The notes beneath the pieces are model-generated. The model was not told the DNA's origin. It saw nothing but the letters and a program-made list of their open reading frames with translations, and searched no databases. Source: an uncultured Phascolarctobacterium sp. (GTDB lineage Bacteria > Bacillota > Negativicutes > Acidaminococcales > Acidaminococcaceae). From it: a DNA stretch of 6,462 bases. The position numbers were made by a program, and so were the translations under genes. The stretch lies in the NCBI GenBank assembly GCA_937906915.1, contig CALCUU010000092.1, positions 1 to 6,462 on the forward strand, written 5' to 3'. Of the stretch, positions 1-5,114 are shown one piece after another. Position 1 is the stretch's first letter. Each line of letters begins with the position of its first letter.

Positions 1-1
1 A

Positions 2-367
2 TTGACCTATGGTAAGGTTGCCAGCGCTAACTACACCATAGGCGAGAGAGCAGTTCACCAAGATGGAATGGATAGCTTAGTTGGACGCTTGGGCTTTAGC
101 TTGGGTAAGGATATTAAGCAAGGCAATGTTTACGCTCGTGCTTCTTACTTGTACGACTTTGACGGCGAAAGCAAGGTACGCTTTGCTCAAGACGGGGTGG
201 AACGCACCTTGAAGCAAGACCTTGGTGGTAGCTGGTGGGAGGTTGGTGTTGGTACTAACATCAATCTTAGCAAAGCAACTCATATGTATTTAGATGTGGA
301 GAAGACTTTTGGTGGAGAAGTTGATACCAATTGGCAATGGAATTTAGGCGTAAGATATAGCTTCTAA
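2..367 (+). CDS. Outer-membrane autotransporter-type beta-barrel protein, C-terminal fragment
   Basis: This is the last ~121 codons of a gene whose 5' part lies outside the window. The frame is open from the first bases, and the TTG at position 2 is probably an internal Leu codon, not a start. The residues alternate polar and hydrophobic in the way of amphipathic beta-strands (for example around NVYARASYLYDF, SWWEVGVGTNINL and HMYLDVEKTFG). The protein ends in WNLGVRYSF, the aromatic-rich last strand with terminal Phe that the BAM machinery recognises. This matches the C-terminal translocator barrel of type V autotransporters; such proteins carry a surface passenger domain N-terminal to the barrel. 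The passenger is not visible, so the role (adhesin, enzyme or other) cannot be stated. A single-domain porin-like barrel is an alternative. Stop TAA at 365-367; it converges on azlD across a shared terminator. Confidence 0.8.
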   Translation: MTYGKVASANYTIGERAVHQDGMDSLVGRLGFSLGKDIKQGNVYARASYLYDFDGESKVRFAQDGVERTLKQDLGGSWWEVGVGTNINLSKATHMYLDVEKTFGGEVDTNWQWNLGVRYSF

Positions 368-390
368 CAAGTTTGTTGAAAACATTATAT

Positions 391-427
391 AAAAAAATAA
401 GGCGTTCTCGTTTTCGAGAACGCCTTT
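391..427. terminator. Shared rho-independent terminator between the barrel gene and azlD
   Basis: A perfect 10-bp stem (401-410 pairs with 415-424, GGCGTTCTCG/CGAGAACGCC) closes on a TTTT loop. Read on the minus strand the hairpin is followed by TTATTTTTTTATATAATG, a good U-tract, and it begins 5 nt after the azlD stop. It is therefore a strong terminator for the leu-azl operon. Read on the plus strand only TTT follows the stem, so termination of the barrel gene here is likely but weaker. Confidence 0.88.
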
Positions 428-429
428 AA

Positions 430-741
430 CTACGGTATTAAAAAGTATTCCACTACAAAGACCAGTGCACAGCAGCAGGCTGCCACGTTAATGAGGCTTA
501 GCCCCTTCCAAGCGGCAATAATGCCAAGAACTAAAGCCAAACCACCGGAGATGGGAGTTTGGGTATCGTTAATGATGGCGGGGAAAGTCATAACTGCAAG
601 GGTAACGTAGGGAACATAATATAAAAATGATTTGATAAAACGGTTTTGAATCTGCCTGCGGATGATGGTTAGAGGCAGTACACGGATGATATAAGTTGTA
701 ATCGCCATAACGGCAATGTAAATGTAGATATTATTTTTCAT
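430..741 (-). CDS. azlD: AzlD family branched-chain amino-acid transport subunit
   Basis: A small, very hydrophobic inner-membrane protein of 103 residues, the usual length for AzlD. About four membrane segments can be seen, near residues 5-25, 39-57, 66-80 and 82-100. The first contains the family-typical TYIIRVLPL stretch (16-24). AzlD is the small partner of AzlC; the pair exports branched-chain amino acids and was first known from azaleucine resistance in Bacillus subtilis. The ATG at 741 is preceded by AGGAGG (751-756) with a 9-nt spacer, lying inside the azlC 3' end. The gene overlaps azlC by 11 bp, which indicates translational coupling and a fixed subunit ratio. A CCC run (89-91) lies in the last membrane segment. 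It is the last gene of the operon, followed at once by the terminator. Confidence 0.9.
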   Translation of the reverse strand: MKNNIYIYIAVMAITTYIIRVLPLTIIRRQIQNRFIKSFLYYVPYVTLAVMTFPAIINDTQTPISGGLALVLGIIAAWKGLSLINVAACCCALVFVVEYFLIP

Positions 742-1492
742 CAGCGCTTACCTCCTTGCAGTATTCGTCAGCAGGGAAGAACCAAGCTGCAATGGCAGAG
801 ATGGTTACGGTAAGAACGATGATGCGGGTACCACCGGAAAGTGCAGCCAAAGGAGCCCACACGTTAGCTACAAGGCTAGCGATAAAACTGCAAAGCACTA
901 GTGCGAAAATAATCTTGTGCTTACGAGCAGGGGGAATGATTACGGCAAGGAACATTCCGTAAAGGGCAACAACAAGGGCACCAACGATACGTTGGGGTAA
1001 CATATTGCCTGCGATAATGCCAACTGCAGTACCTGTAGCCCAGCTGGGAACGGCGGCGAGAGCTGCACCGTAATAATAGTAAGGGTTCAAGTAACCGGGA
1101 CGACCAATGTTAATACCAAAAAGTTCGTCCGTTACAGCAGCACCGAAGAGGAAGCGGTGGAAGAAAGGCATTTTGGGAGACAGCTTCTGGCTCAAGGCAG
1201 CGCTCATCAAAAAGTAACGAGCGTTGATGATGAGGGTAGTTAATGCCATTTCAAAATAGGAAGCATTACCTGCGATTATAGATACCGCCGCAAATTGTCC
1301 TGCGCTGGTTGCGTTGGTTATACTTGTGAGGAAGCCTTGGAAAGCAGTGATACCTGCGTTACGATAGGCAATGCCCAAGGAAAAGGCTACGGCAAAATAG
1401 CCAAGTCCGATGGGAATACCATCACGCAAGCCTTCAAAGAAGGCACTTTTATCTAAAGCTTTATCAATTTCTAAAGAGTTATTGTCATTCAT
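731..1492 (-). CDS. azlC: AzlC family branched-chain amino-acid exporter, large subunit
   Basis: A polytopic membrane protein of 253 residues, close to the usual AzlC length. After a short charged cytoplasmic N-terminus comes the AzlC signature region: FFEGLRDGIPIGLGYFAVAFSLG (about 18-40), an Ala/Thr/Ser/Gln-rich stretch (70-80), NARYFLMSAALS (90-101) and TDELFG (121-126). Further hydrophobic segments lie near 150-170, 176-192, 202-220 and 231-240. With AzlD it is expected to export leucine, isoleucine, valine or analogues; the substrate is not provable from sequence. The ATG at 1492 has an AGGTGA ribosome-binding site (1499-1504) with a 6-nt spacer. The leuB stop is 63 nt upstream, and this gap holds RNA structure listed separately. 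No convincing private promoter was seen, so transcription probably comes through from leuB. Confidence 0.92.
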   Translation of the reverse strand: MNDNNSLEIDKALDKSAFFEGLRDGIPIGLGYFAVAFSLGIAYRNAGITAFQGFLTSITNATSAGQFAAVSIIAGNASYFEMALTTLIINARYFLMSAALSQKLSPKMPFFHRFLFGAAVTDELFGINIGRPGYLNPYYYYGAALAAVPSWATGTAVGIIAGNMLPQRIVGALVVALYGMFLAVIIPPARKHKIIFALVLCSFIASLVANVWAPLAALSGGTRIIVLTVTISAIAAWFFPADEYCKEVSADEK

Positions 1493-1493
1493 T

Positions 1494-1591
1494 ATGGGTC
1501 ACCTAAATATCAAGACCACCGAAATTAAACGGTGGTCTTAAATTTTTAGAAGTTTTTATTTCAGGAGTTCTGCTGCTACCAAGTGACCCAT
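1494..1591 (-). promoter_or_regulatory. Inverted repeat able to mask the azlC ribosome-binding site
   Basis: The mRNA sequence AUGGGUCAC inside the last codons of leuB (1591 to 1583, encoding Met-Gly-His) is a perfect 9-bp complement of GUGACCCAU (1502 to 1494). The latter overlaps the azlC Shine-Dalgarno AGGUGA and reaches to one base before the azlC ATG. If formed, this stem encloses the leuB stop and the 10-bp hairpin at 1512-1539 and occludes the azlC start. Ribosomes finishing leuB would melt it, giving translational coupling. The repeat is seen directly; the function is inferred. Confidence 0.45.
1512..1539 (-). promoter_or_regulatory. Intercistronic stem-loop between leuB and azlC
   Basis: A perfect 10-bp stem (1512-1521 with 1530-1539, AAGACCACCG/CGGTGGTCTT) with an 8-nt A/T loop. 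On the operon strand it lies 16 nt after the leuB stop and 7 nt before the azlC Shine-Dalgarno. The tract that follows on that strand is GATATTTAGG, too poor in T for an efficient intrinsic terminator. Likely roles are partial attenuation, mRNA stabilisation or a processing site that gives azlCD a different level from leuCDB. On the plus strand the following bases are T-rich, but no plus-strand gene precedes it. Confidence 0.6.
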
Positions 1592-2629
1592 TTCAGAAGT
1601 TGAAACTTTCTTCAAACCTTCAGCATACAGGTCGGGAGTGCGGTAGCCTTGTTCCATAACTGCGTCAACTGCTGCTTCGATAGCGTCAGCTGCTTCAGCT
1701 TTGTCCAAGGAGTAGCGGAGCATCATTGCTACGGAAAGGATGGTTGCCAAGGGATTTGCAATGCCTTGACCAGCAATGTCGGGAGCACTGCCGTGGATGG
1801 GTTCGTACATGCCAGTGCCATCACCTAAGCTTGCGCTGGGAAGCAAACCAATGCTACCAGCGATGGTGCTTGCTTCGTCACTCAAAATGTCGCCGAAGAT
1901 GTTGTTGGTAAGGATTACGTCGAATTGTTTGGGGTTGAGGATAAGTTGCATTGCGCAGTTATCTACATAGTAGTTGTTCAATTCGATTTCAGGATAATCT
2001 TTCGCTTGCATTTCAGCTACGATTTTGCGCCACATACGGCTGGAGCCCAGAACGTTAGCTTTATCAACGCTGGTAACTTTGCCACGACGTTTTTTAGCAG
2101 CTTCAAAAGCAAATTTTGCAATGCGTTCAACTTCGGGGCGGGTATAGAGTTCAACGTCGCTTGCTTCTTCAACACCGTCAGCGTTGATGTGAGCTTCGTT
2201 GTGTTCACCAAAGTAAATGCCACCAGTCAGTTCGCGTACGATGAGGAGGTCAGCGCCTTCTGCGTTTTCAGTTTTCAGCGGGGAAAGGTGAGCAGTAAAT
2301 CTGGAAACGGTCATGGGGCGCAGGTTGCAGTAAAGACCAAGTGCTTTACGAATACCCAAGAGACCTTTTTCCGGACGAATGTCAGGAGCAACGTTATCCC
2401 ATTTGGGACCGCCAACTGCACCAAGGAGTACTGCGTCTGCAGCTTTAGCAGAAGCAACAGTAGCTTCCGGCAGGGGAACGCCAGTTGCGTCGATAGCGCA
2501 GCCACCGATGAGTTGTTTATCATATTCAATTTCAAAGCCAAATTTTTTAGCAGCTGCGTCAAGTACTTCAACAGCAGCGTCAACAATTTCTACACCGATG
2601 CCGTCACCGGGGAGCAGGGTAATTTTCAT
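1556..2629 (-). CDS. leuB: 3-isopropylmalate dehydrogenase
   Basis: A cytoplasmic enzyme that oxidises and decarboxylates 3-isopropylmalate with NAD+, giving 2-oxoisocaproate, the direct precursor of leucine. The 357-residue length is normal. Family marks in order: LLPGDGIG (5-12), GAVGGPKWD (70-78), LGIRKALGLYCNLRP (91-105, with substrate-binding Arg94 and Arg104), VRELTGGIYFG (131-141, Arg132), the VDKANVL catalytic lysine (Lys190), YVDNCAMQLI (Asp223), NIFGDILSDEAS (metal ligands Asp247 and Asp251), and the cofactor loop EPIHGSAPDIAG (276-287). All expected catalytic residues are present. ATG at 2629; its Shine-Dalgarno AAAGGAG is built into the last codons of leuD, with an 11-nt spacer, and only 6 nt separate the two reading frames. 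Isocitrate or tartrate dehydrogenase paralogues are excluded by the LeuB-type motif set and operon context. Confidence 0.98.
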   Translation of the reverse strand: MKITLLPGDGIGVEIVDAAVEVLDAAAKKFGFEIEYDKQLIGGCAIDATGVPLPEATVASAKAADAVLLGAVGGPKWDNVAPDIRPEKGLLGIRKALGLYCNLRPMTVSRFTAHLSPLKTENAEGADLLIVRELTGGIYFGEHNEAHINADGVEEASDVELYTRPEVERIAKFAFEAAKKRRGKVTSVDKANVLGSSRMWRKIVAEMQAKDYPEIELNNYYVDNCAMQLILNPKQFDVILTNNIFGDILSDEASTIAGSIGLLPSASLGDGTGMYEPIHGSAPDIAGQGIANPLATILSVAMMLRYSLDKAEAADAIEAAVDAVMEQGYRTPDLYAEGLKKVSTSEMGHLVAAELLK

Positions 2630-2635
2630 GATGGA

Positions 2636-3124
2636 TTATTCTCCTTTAACGTAGTTAATCAAGCCACCGCAGTCAGAAATTTTTTGGATAAATTCGGGCA
2701 ACGGTTTGCAGGTAATGGTGATGTTCTTGTTGATGATTTTGATTTCGCCTTTAGCCATATCAACGTCGATTTCATCGCCTGCTTCAATTTTTTCTACTTC
2801 TTTGCCAATTTCCAGTACGGGCAAGCCAATGTTGATGGCGTTGCGATAGAAAATACGGGCAAAGCTATCTGCGATAATGCATTTAATGCCTTTTACTTGG
2901 ATTACAACGGGAGCGTGTTCACGGGAGGAACCGCAACCAAAGTTTTTGCCTGCAACGATGTAGTCGCCGGGGGTTACGCCTGCTGCGAAGTTTTCTACCA
3001 AGTTTTCCTTAGCGTCTTCCATAGCGTGCTCTGCCAGCTCGGTGAAATCTGCAATGTTCAGATATCTTGCAGGAATAATTACGTCTGTATCAATGTGATC
3101 GCCGTAGCGCCAAACTTTACTCAT
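2636..3124 (-). CDS. leuD: 3-isopropylmalate dehydratase, small subunit
   Basis: The small (swivel-domain) subunit of isopropylmalate isomerase, acting with LeuC to convert 2-isopropylmalate to 3-isopropylmalate in the cytoplasm. At 162 residues it is the short form found with ~420-residue LeuC proteins in Firmicutes and archaea, not the ~200-residue enterobacterial form. Marks: DTDVIIPARYLN (12-23), the GKNFGCGSSREHAP block (59-72) that closes the active site, ADSFARIFYRNAINIGLP (85-102). The substrate loop reads YLN, not the YLRT described for homoaconitase small subunits, which favours isopropylmalate over homocitrate or homoaconitate as substrate; this point is inference. ATG at 3124 overlaps the leuC stop by 4 bp (ATGA) and has a perfect AGGAGG (3132-3137) with a 7-nt spacer, so it is translationally coupled to leuC. 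Confidence 0.96.
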   Translation of the reverse strand: MSKVWRYGDHIDTDVIIPARYLNIADFTELAEHAMEDAKENLVENFAAGVTPGDYIVAGKNFGCGSSREHAPVVIQVKGIKCIIADSFARIFYRNAINIGLPVLEIGKEVEKIEAGDEIDVDMAKGEIKIINKNITITCKPLPEFIQKISDCGGLINYVKGE

Positions 3125-4386
3125 TTCATTACCTCCTCAGGGCTGGTGATGTAGCCGGTAACTGCGCTTGCTGCTGCAGTGTAGGGGCTTGCCAGATAAA
3201 CTTCACTGTCTACGTGACCCATACGTCCACGGAAGTTACGGTTGGTAGTAGAAACAGCGCGTTCGCCTGCTGCCAAGATGCCCATGTAGCCACCAAGGCA
3301 AGGACCGCAGGTAGGAGTGGAAACTGCTGCGCCTGCATCAATGAAAATGTCAATGTAGCCTAAGCGCATAGCTTCTTTGTAAATTTCTTGGGTAGCGGGA
3401 ATGATAATCATGCGCACGCCGTCACAAACTTTATGTTCTTTAAGAATTTCTGCAGCTTGTGCCAAGTCTTCCAAACGACCGTTGGTGCAGGAGCCTACAA
3501 CAACTTGGTCAATTTTAATGTCTTTACCTTCGGAAGCAGGGTGAGTGTTTTCCGGAAGGTGAGGATATGCTACAACAGGAACGAGTTTATCCAGTTCCAT
3601 GGTAATTTCTTGAGCGTATTCTGCGTCTTCATCAGCAGTTACTGCTTCCCAGGTACGGTCAGTTACGCGACCTTCAAGGTAAGCGATAGTCTTTTCGTCA
3701 ACGGGGAAGATACCGTTTTTAGCGCCAGCTTCGATTGCCATGTTGCAAATGGTGAAGCGGTCAGCCATGGAAAGTTCTGCAACGCCTTCGCCACAGAATT
3801 CCAAGGATTGGTAACGAGCGCCGTCAACGCCAATCATACCAATCAAGGTAAGGATGATGTCTTTGCCACGAACGAAGCGGGGCAGTTTGCCTACCAGGTT
3901 TACTTTAATAGCTTGGGGAACTTTGAACCAAGTAGTACCACTTGCCATAGCAGCGCCGATATCGGTTTGACCCATACCGGTGCTCAGTGCGTTAAGCGCG
4001 CCGTAAGTGCAGGTGTGGGAGTCTGCGCCGATGATGATTTCGCCGGGAGCAGCAAGACCTTGGTCAGGAAGCAGGGCGTGTTCAATACCCATGCGGCCAA
4101 CTTCAAAGTAGTTTTTGATTTCGTGCTTACGAGCGAAGTCACGCATGCGTTTGCACATGGTTGCAGATTTAATATCTTTGCAGGGAGAGAAGTGGTCAGG
4201 TACCAAGCAGATTTTGTTTTTGTCGAATACCGGACGACCAATTTTTTCAAATTCAGTGATAGCCGGCGGACCAGTGATGTCGTTGGCTAATACCATGTCA
4301 ACTTGGGAAACTAAGAGATCGCCAGCGCTTACGCTGTCGCGGCCTGCATGCTTCGCCAGAATTTTTTCTGTCATTGTCATACCCAT
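3121..4386 (-). CDS. leuC: 3-isopropylmalate dehydratase, large subunit
   Basis: The [4Fe-4S] subunit of isopropylmalate isomerase (aconitase superfamily), forming the active enzyme with LeuD. With the ATG at 4386 it has 421 residues, the usual size of the ~420-residue LeuC/HacA-type class. Visible marks: MGMTMTEKILAKHAG at the N-terminus, VPDH (62-65), GADSHTCTYGA (120-130), SCTNGRLEDL with cluster ligand Cys300, and TPTCGPCLGG with ligands Cys360 and Cys363, then TTNRNFRGRMG (380-390). All three cluster cysteines are present. A TTG five codons further upstream (4401) extends the frame, but it overlaps the Shine-Dalgarno GGAGG, so the ATG is preferred. First gene of the operon, under T-box control. 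Homoaconitase is the main alternative; leuB and a leucine specifier argue for isopropylmalate. Confidence 0.96.
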   Translation of the reverse strand: MGMTMTEKILAKHAGRDSVSAGDLLVSQVDMVLANDITGPPAITEFEKIGRPVFDKNKICLVPDHFSPCKDIKSATMCKRMRDFARKHEIKNYFEVGRMGIEHALLPDQGLAAPGEIIIGADSHTCTYGALNALSTGMGQTDIGAAMASGTTWFKVPQAIKVNLVGKLPRFVRGKDIILTLIGMIGVDGARYQSLEFCGEGVAELSMADRFTICNMAIEAGAKNGIFPVDEKTIAYLEGRVTDRTWEAVTADEDAEYAQEITMELDKLVPVVAYPHLPENTHPASEGKDIKIDQVVVGSCTNGRLEDLAQAAEILKEHKVCDGVRMIIIPATQEIYKEAMRLGYIDIFIDAGAAVSTPTCGPCLGGYMGILAAGERAVSTTNRNFRGRMGHVDSEVYLASPYTAAASAVTGYITSPEEVMK

Positions 4387-4394
4387 AGTAGATT

Positions 4395-4399
4395 CCTCC
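4395..4399 (-). promoter_or_regulatory. Ribosome-binding site that decides the leuC start
   Basis: GGAGG on the minus strand lies 8 nt before the ATG at 4386. The competing TTG at 4401 sits at the 5' edge of this site and has no Shine-Dalgarno of its own, so the 421-residue protein is the likely product. Confidence 0.85.
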
Positions 4400-4436
4400 A
4401 AATTATATAGTTCTTAAACATAAACAAAGTTTGCGA

Positions 4437-4559
4437 TAAAATCGTTAGAAGTGCTGGAAGGCAAGGAACAGCGAAGCTTATGAAGCGATGGCGTACTTGT
4501 GGTACGTCGAGCAAGTAAGCAAGCTGTGACACAGCATAACAGTGCTTATAACGATTTTA
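4437..4559. repeat. 123-bp palindrome-ended element between the T-box terminator and leuC
   Basis: The ends are an 11-bp perfect inverted repeat (TAAAATCGTTA at 4437-4447, TAACGATTTTA at 4549-4559). After one mismatch the pairing continues for 8 more base pairs (4449-4456 with 4540-4547), two of them G-U. Inside are three small hairpins: 4476-4479/4483-4486, CGTAC/GTACG at 4492-4496/4502-4506, and GCTGT/ACAGC at 4523-4527/4531-4535. The wobble pairs (4452-4544, 4453-4543, 4491-4507, 4489-4509) are G-U only if the plus strand is the RNA; on the leu mRNA they become A-C mismatches. The element is GC-richer than its flanks and is not needed for the T-box or the leuC start. It resembles a small mobile or interspersed repeat (MITE/REP-like), possibly flanked by TA. 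Repetition elsewhere in the genome cannot be tested from this window. Confidence 0.6.
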
Positions 4560-4560
4560 A

Positions 4561-4598
4561 TAAATAAAGCCCCTATTCGTACTTCTACGAATAGGGGC
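4561..4598 (-). terminator. T-box regulated intrinsic terminator
   Basis: A perfect 13-bp stem (4569-4581 with 4586-4598, GCCCCTATTCGTA and its complement) with a 4-nt loop, followed on the minus strand by TTTATTTA. The CCCU of its 5' arm can instead pair with the AGGG of the T-box motif, so terminator and antiterminator exclude each other. It stops leu operon transcription when tRNA-Leu is charged. Confidence 0.93.
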
Positions 4599-4785
4599 GC
4601 ATTGATAACTTAGCGCGGTACCACCCTGATTTGATTTCTTCATTATATAACTAACGCTGGTTCTGCGTCCGTCCCTAAAAAATTCAGGACGGCTGCTTCC
4701 GGATGAGCTTCTTTACCAGACTTCTTGCAGCTTGCACCAACCGCTACATCTCTAAAAGGAAAGGGAGGTAAATTTTTCCGTTCAT
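4561..4785 (-). promoter_or_regulatory. Leucine-specific T-box riboswitch (specifier CUC)
   Basis: The operon leader senses uncharged tRNA-Leu. Read on the minus strand, Stem I has a lower helix CGGA/UCCG (4777-4780 with 4700-4703), a specifier loop, and the helix UUUACC/GGUAAA (4767-4772 with 4712-4717). The conserved AGAGA and a distal stem with loop GGUUGGUGCAA follow. The 3' side of the specifier loop reads GAAGCUCA, placing a CUC leucine codon at 4707-4705 followed by the usual purine; it would read tRNA-Leu with anticodon GAG. Stem III is CCGUCC/GGACGG (4687-4692 with 4669-4674). The T-box AGGGUGGUACCGCG lies at 4627-4614; its UGGU matches a tRNA 3' end ACCA, fitting the A73 discriminator of tRNA-Leu. 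Leucine shortage should therefore switch on leuCDB-azlCD by antitermination. Confidence 0.95.
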
Positions 4786-4830
4786 TGCATTTGAAAATAA
4801 TATTGTTTTTTAAAGTAACGTGTTCTCTAT

Positions 4831-4859
4831 ATTATGGCAATAGGTTTGTAGTTTGTCAA
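4831..4859 (-). promoter_or_regulatory. Promoter of the leu-azl operon
   Basis: On the minus strand a perfect -35 TTGACA (4854-4859) and a -10 CATAAT (4831-4836, 5 of 6 consensus bases) are separated by exactly 17 nt. Transcription would start near 4824-4825, about 40 nt before T-box Stem I, giving a leader of about 440 nt to leuC. A sigma-70/sigma-A-type promoter is the natural reading. Confidence 0.85.
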
Positions 4860-5034
4860 GAAAAAAGTTACAAAGAACGGTTAAACCTTTACGGCTTGTA
4901 CTTGCGTGGTAGAAAGTGTACACTCTGTAACAAACGCAGAGCCTTATTTTTAAAAGGCAGTGAACAAAAATTAAAAACTTTCTTCATTATATATAGTTCT
5001 TCTAATTGAATAAGTAAAATTTACGCAGGAAGTG
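4860..5034. other. AT-rich divergent spacer between the leu and obg promoters
   Basis: No gene is supported here. A 10-bp perfect palindrome AGTGTACACT lies at 4915-4924. Two weak inverted repeats follow: CTCTG/CAGAG (4923-4927, 4937-4941) and GCCTT/AAGGC (4941-4945, 4954-4958). They could be operator-like sites or chance pairings in AT-rich DNA; none is placed like a classical repressor site over either promoter. Confidence 0.4.
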
Positions 5035-5064
5035 TTGAACAAGAACATAAGAGCAGGGTATAAT
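5035..5064 (+). promoter_or_regulatory. Promoter of obg
   Basis: A perfect -10 TATAAT (5059-5064) is preceded after 18 nt by TTGAAC (5035-5040), a moderate -35. The start would be near 5071, giving a leader of about 44 nt. The gene then has an AGGAG ribosome-binding site (5103-5107) 7 nt before its ATG. Confidence 0.75.
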
Positions 5065-5114
5065 AAGCATAACTATAAATAAAAATAATTCAAAGAAGAA
5101 ATAGGAGATAAAAA

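Noticed and set aside
1512..1539. The leuB-azlC hairpin as a true operon-ending terminator
   Set aside because: The operon-strand tail after the stem is not a T-run, and no promoter for azlC is visible downstream of it.
1925..3154. 409-codon open frame on the plus strand, antisense to leuB, leuD and leuC
   Set aside because: It is a mirror of the codon bias of three well-identified genes. Its product is rich in Phe, Asn, Ser and Val with no recognisable family, and it crosses gene boundaries on the other strand without a ribosome-binding site.
3388..4290. 300-codon open frame on the plus strand inside leuC
   Set aside because: Antisense shadow of leuC with the same Phe/Ser/Asn-rich composition and no family marks or start signals.
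4387..4401. TTG start that would lengthen LeuC by five residues
   Set aside because: The TTG overlaps the GGAGG that serves the ATG at 4386, and the usual family N-terminus begins at that ATG.
4402..4436. A TATATAAT stretch just before leuC as a second promoter
   Set aside because: It would start transcription inside the leuC Shine-Dalgarno, and no -35 element lies at the right distance.
4478..4537. Tiny minus-strand frame (19 residues, starting Met-Leu-Cys-His-Ser) inside the 123-bp element
   Set aside because: No ribosome-binding site precedes it, and the sequence is better explained by the inverted-repeat structure of the element.
4725..5009. 94-codon open frame on the plus strand over the T-box leader and spacer
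   Set aside because: It runs antisense through T-box Stem I and the leu promoter, has no clear Shine-Dalgarno, and shows no family resemblance.
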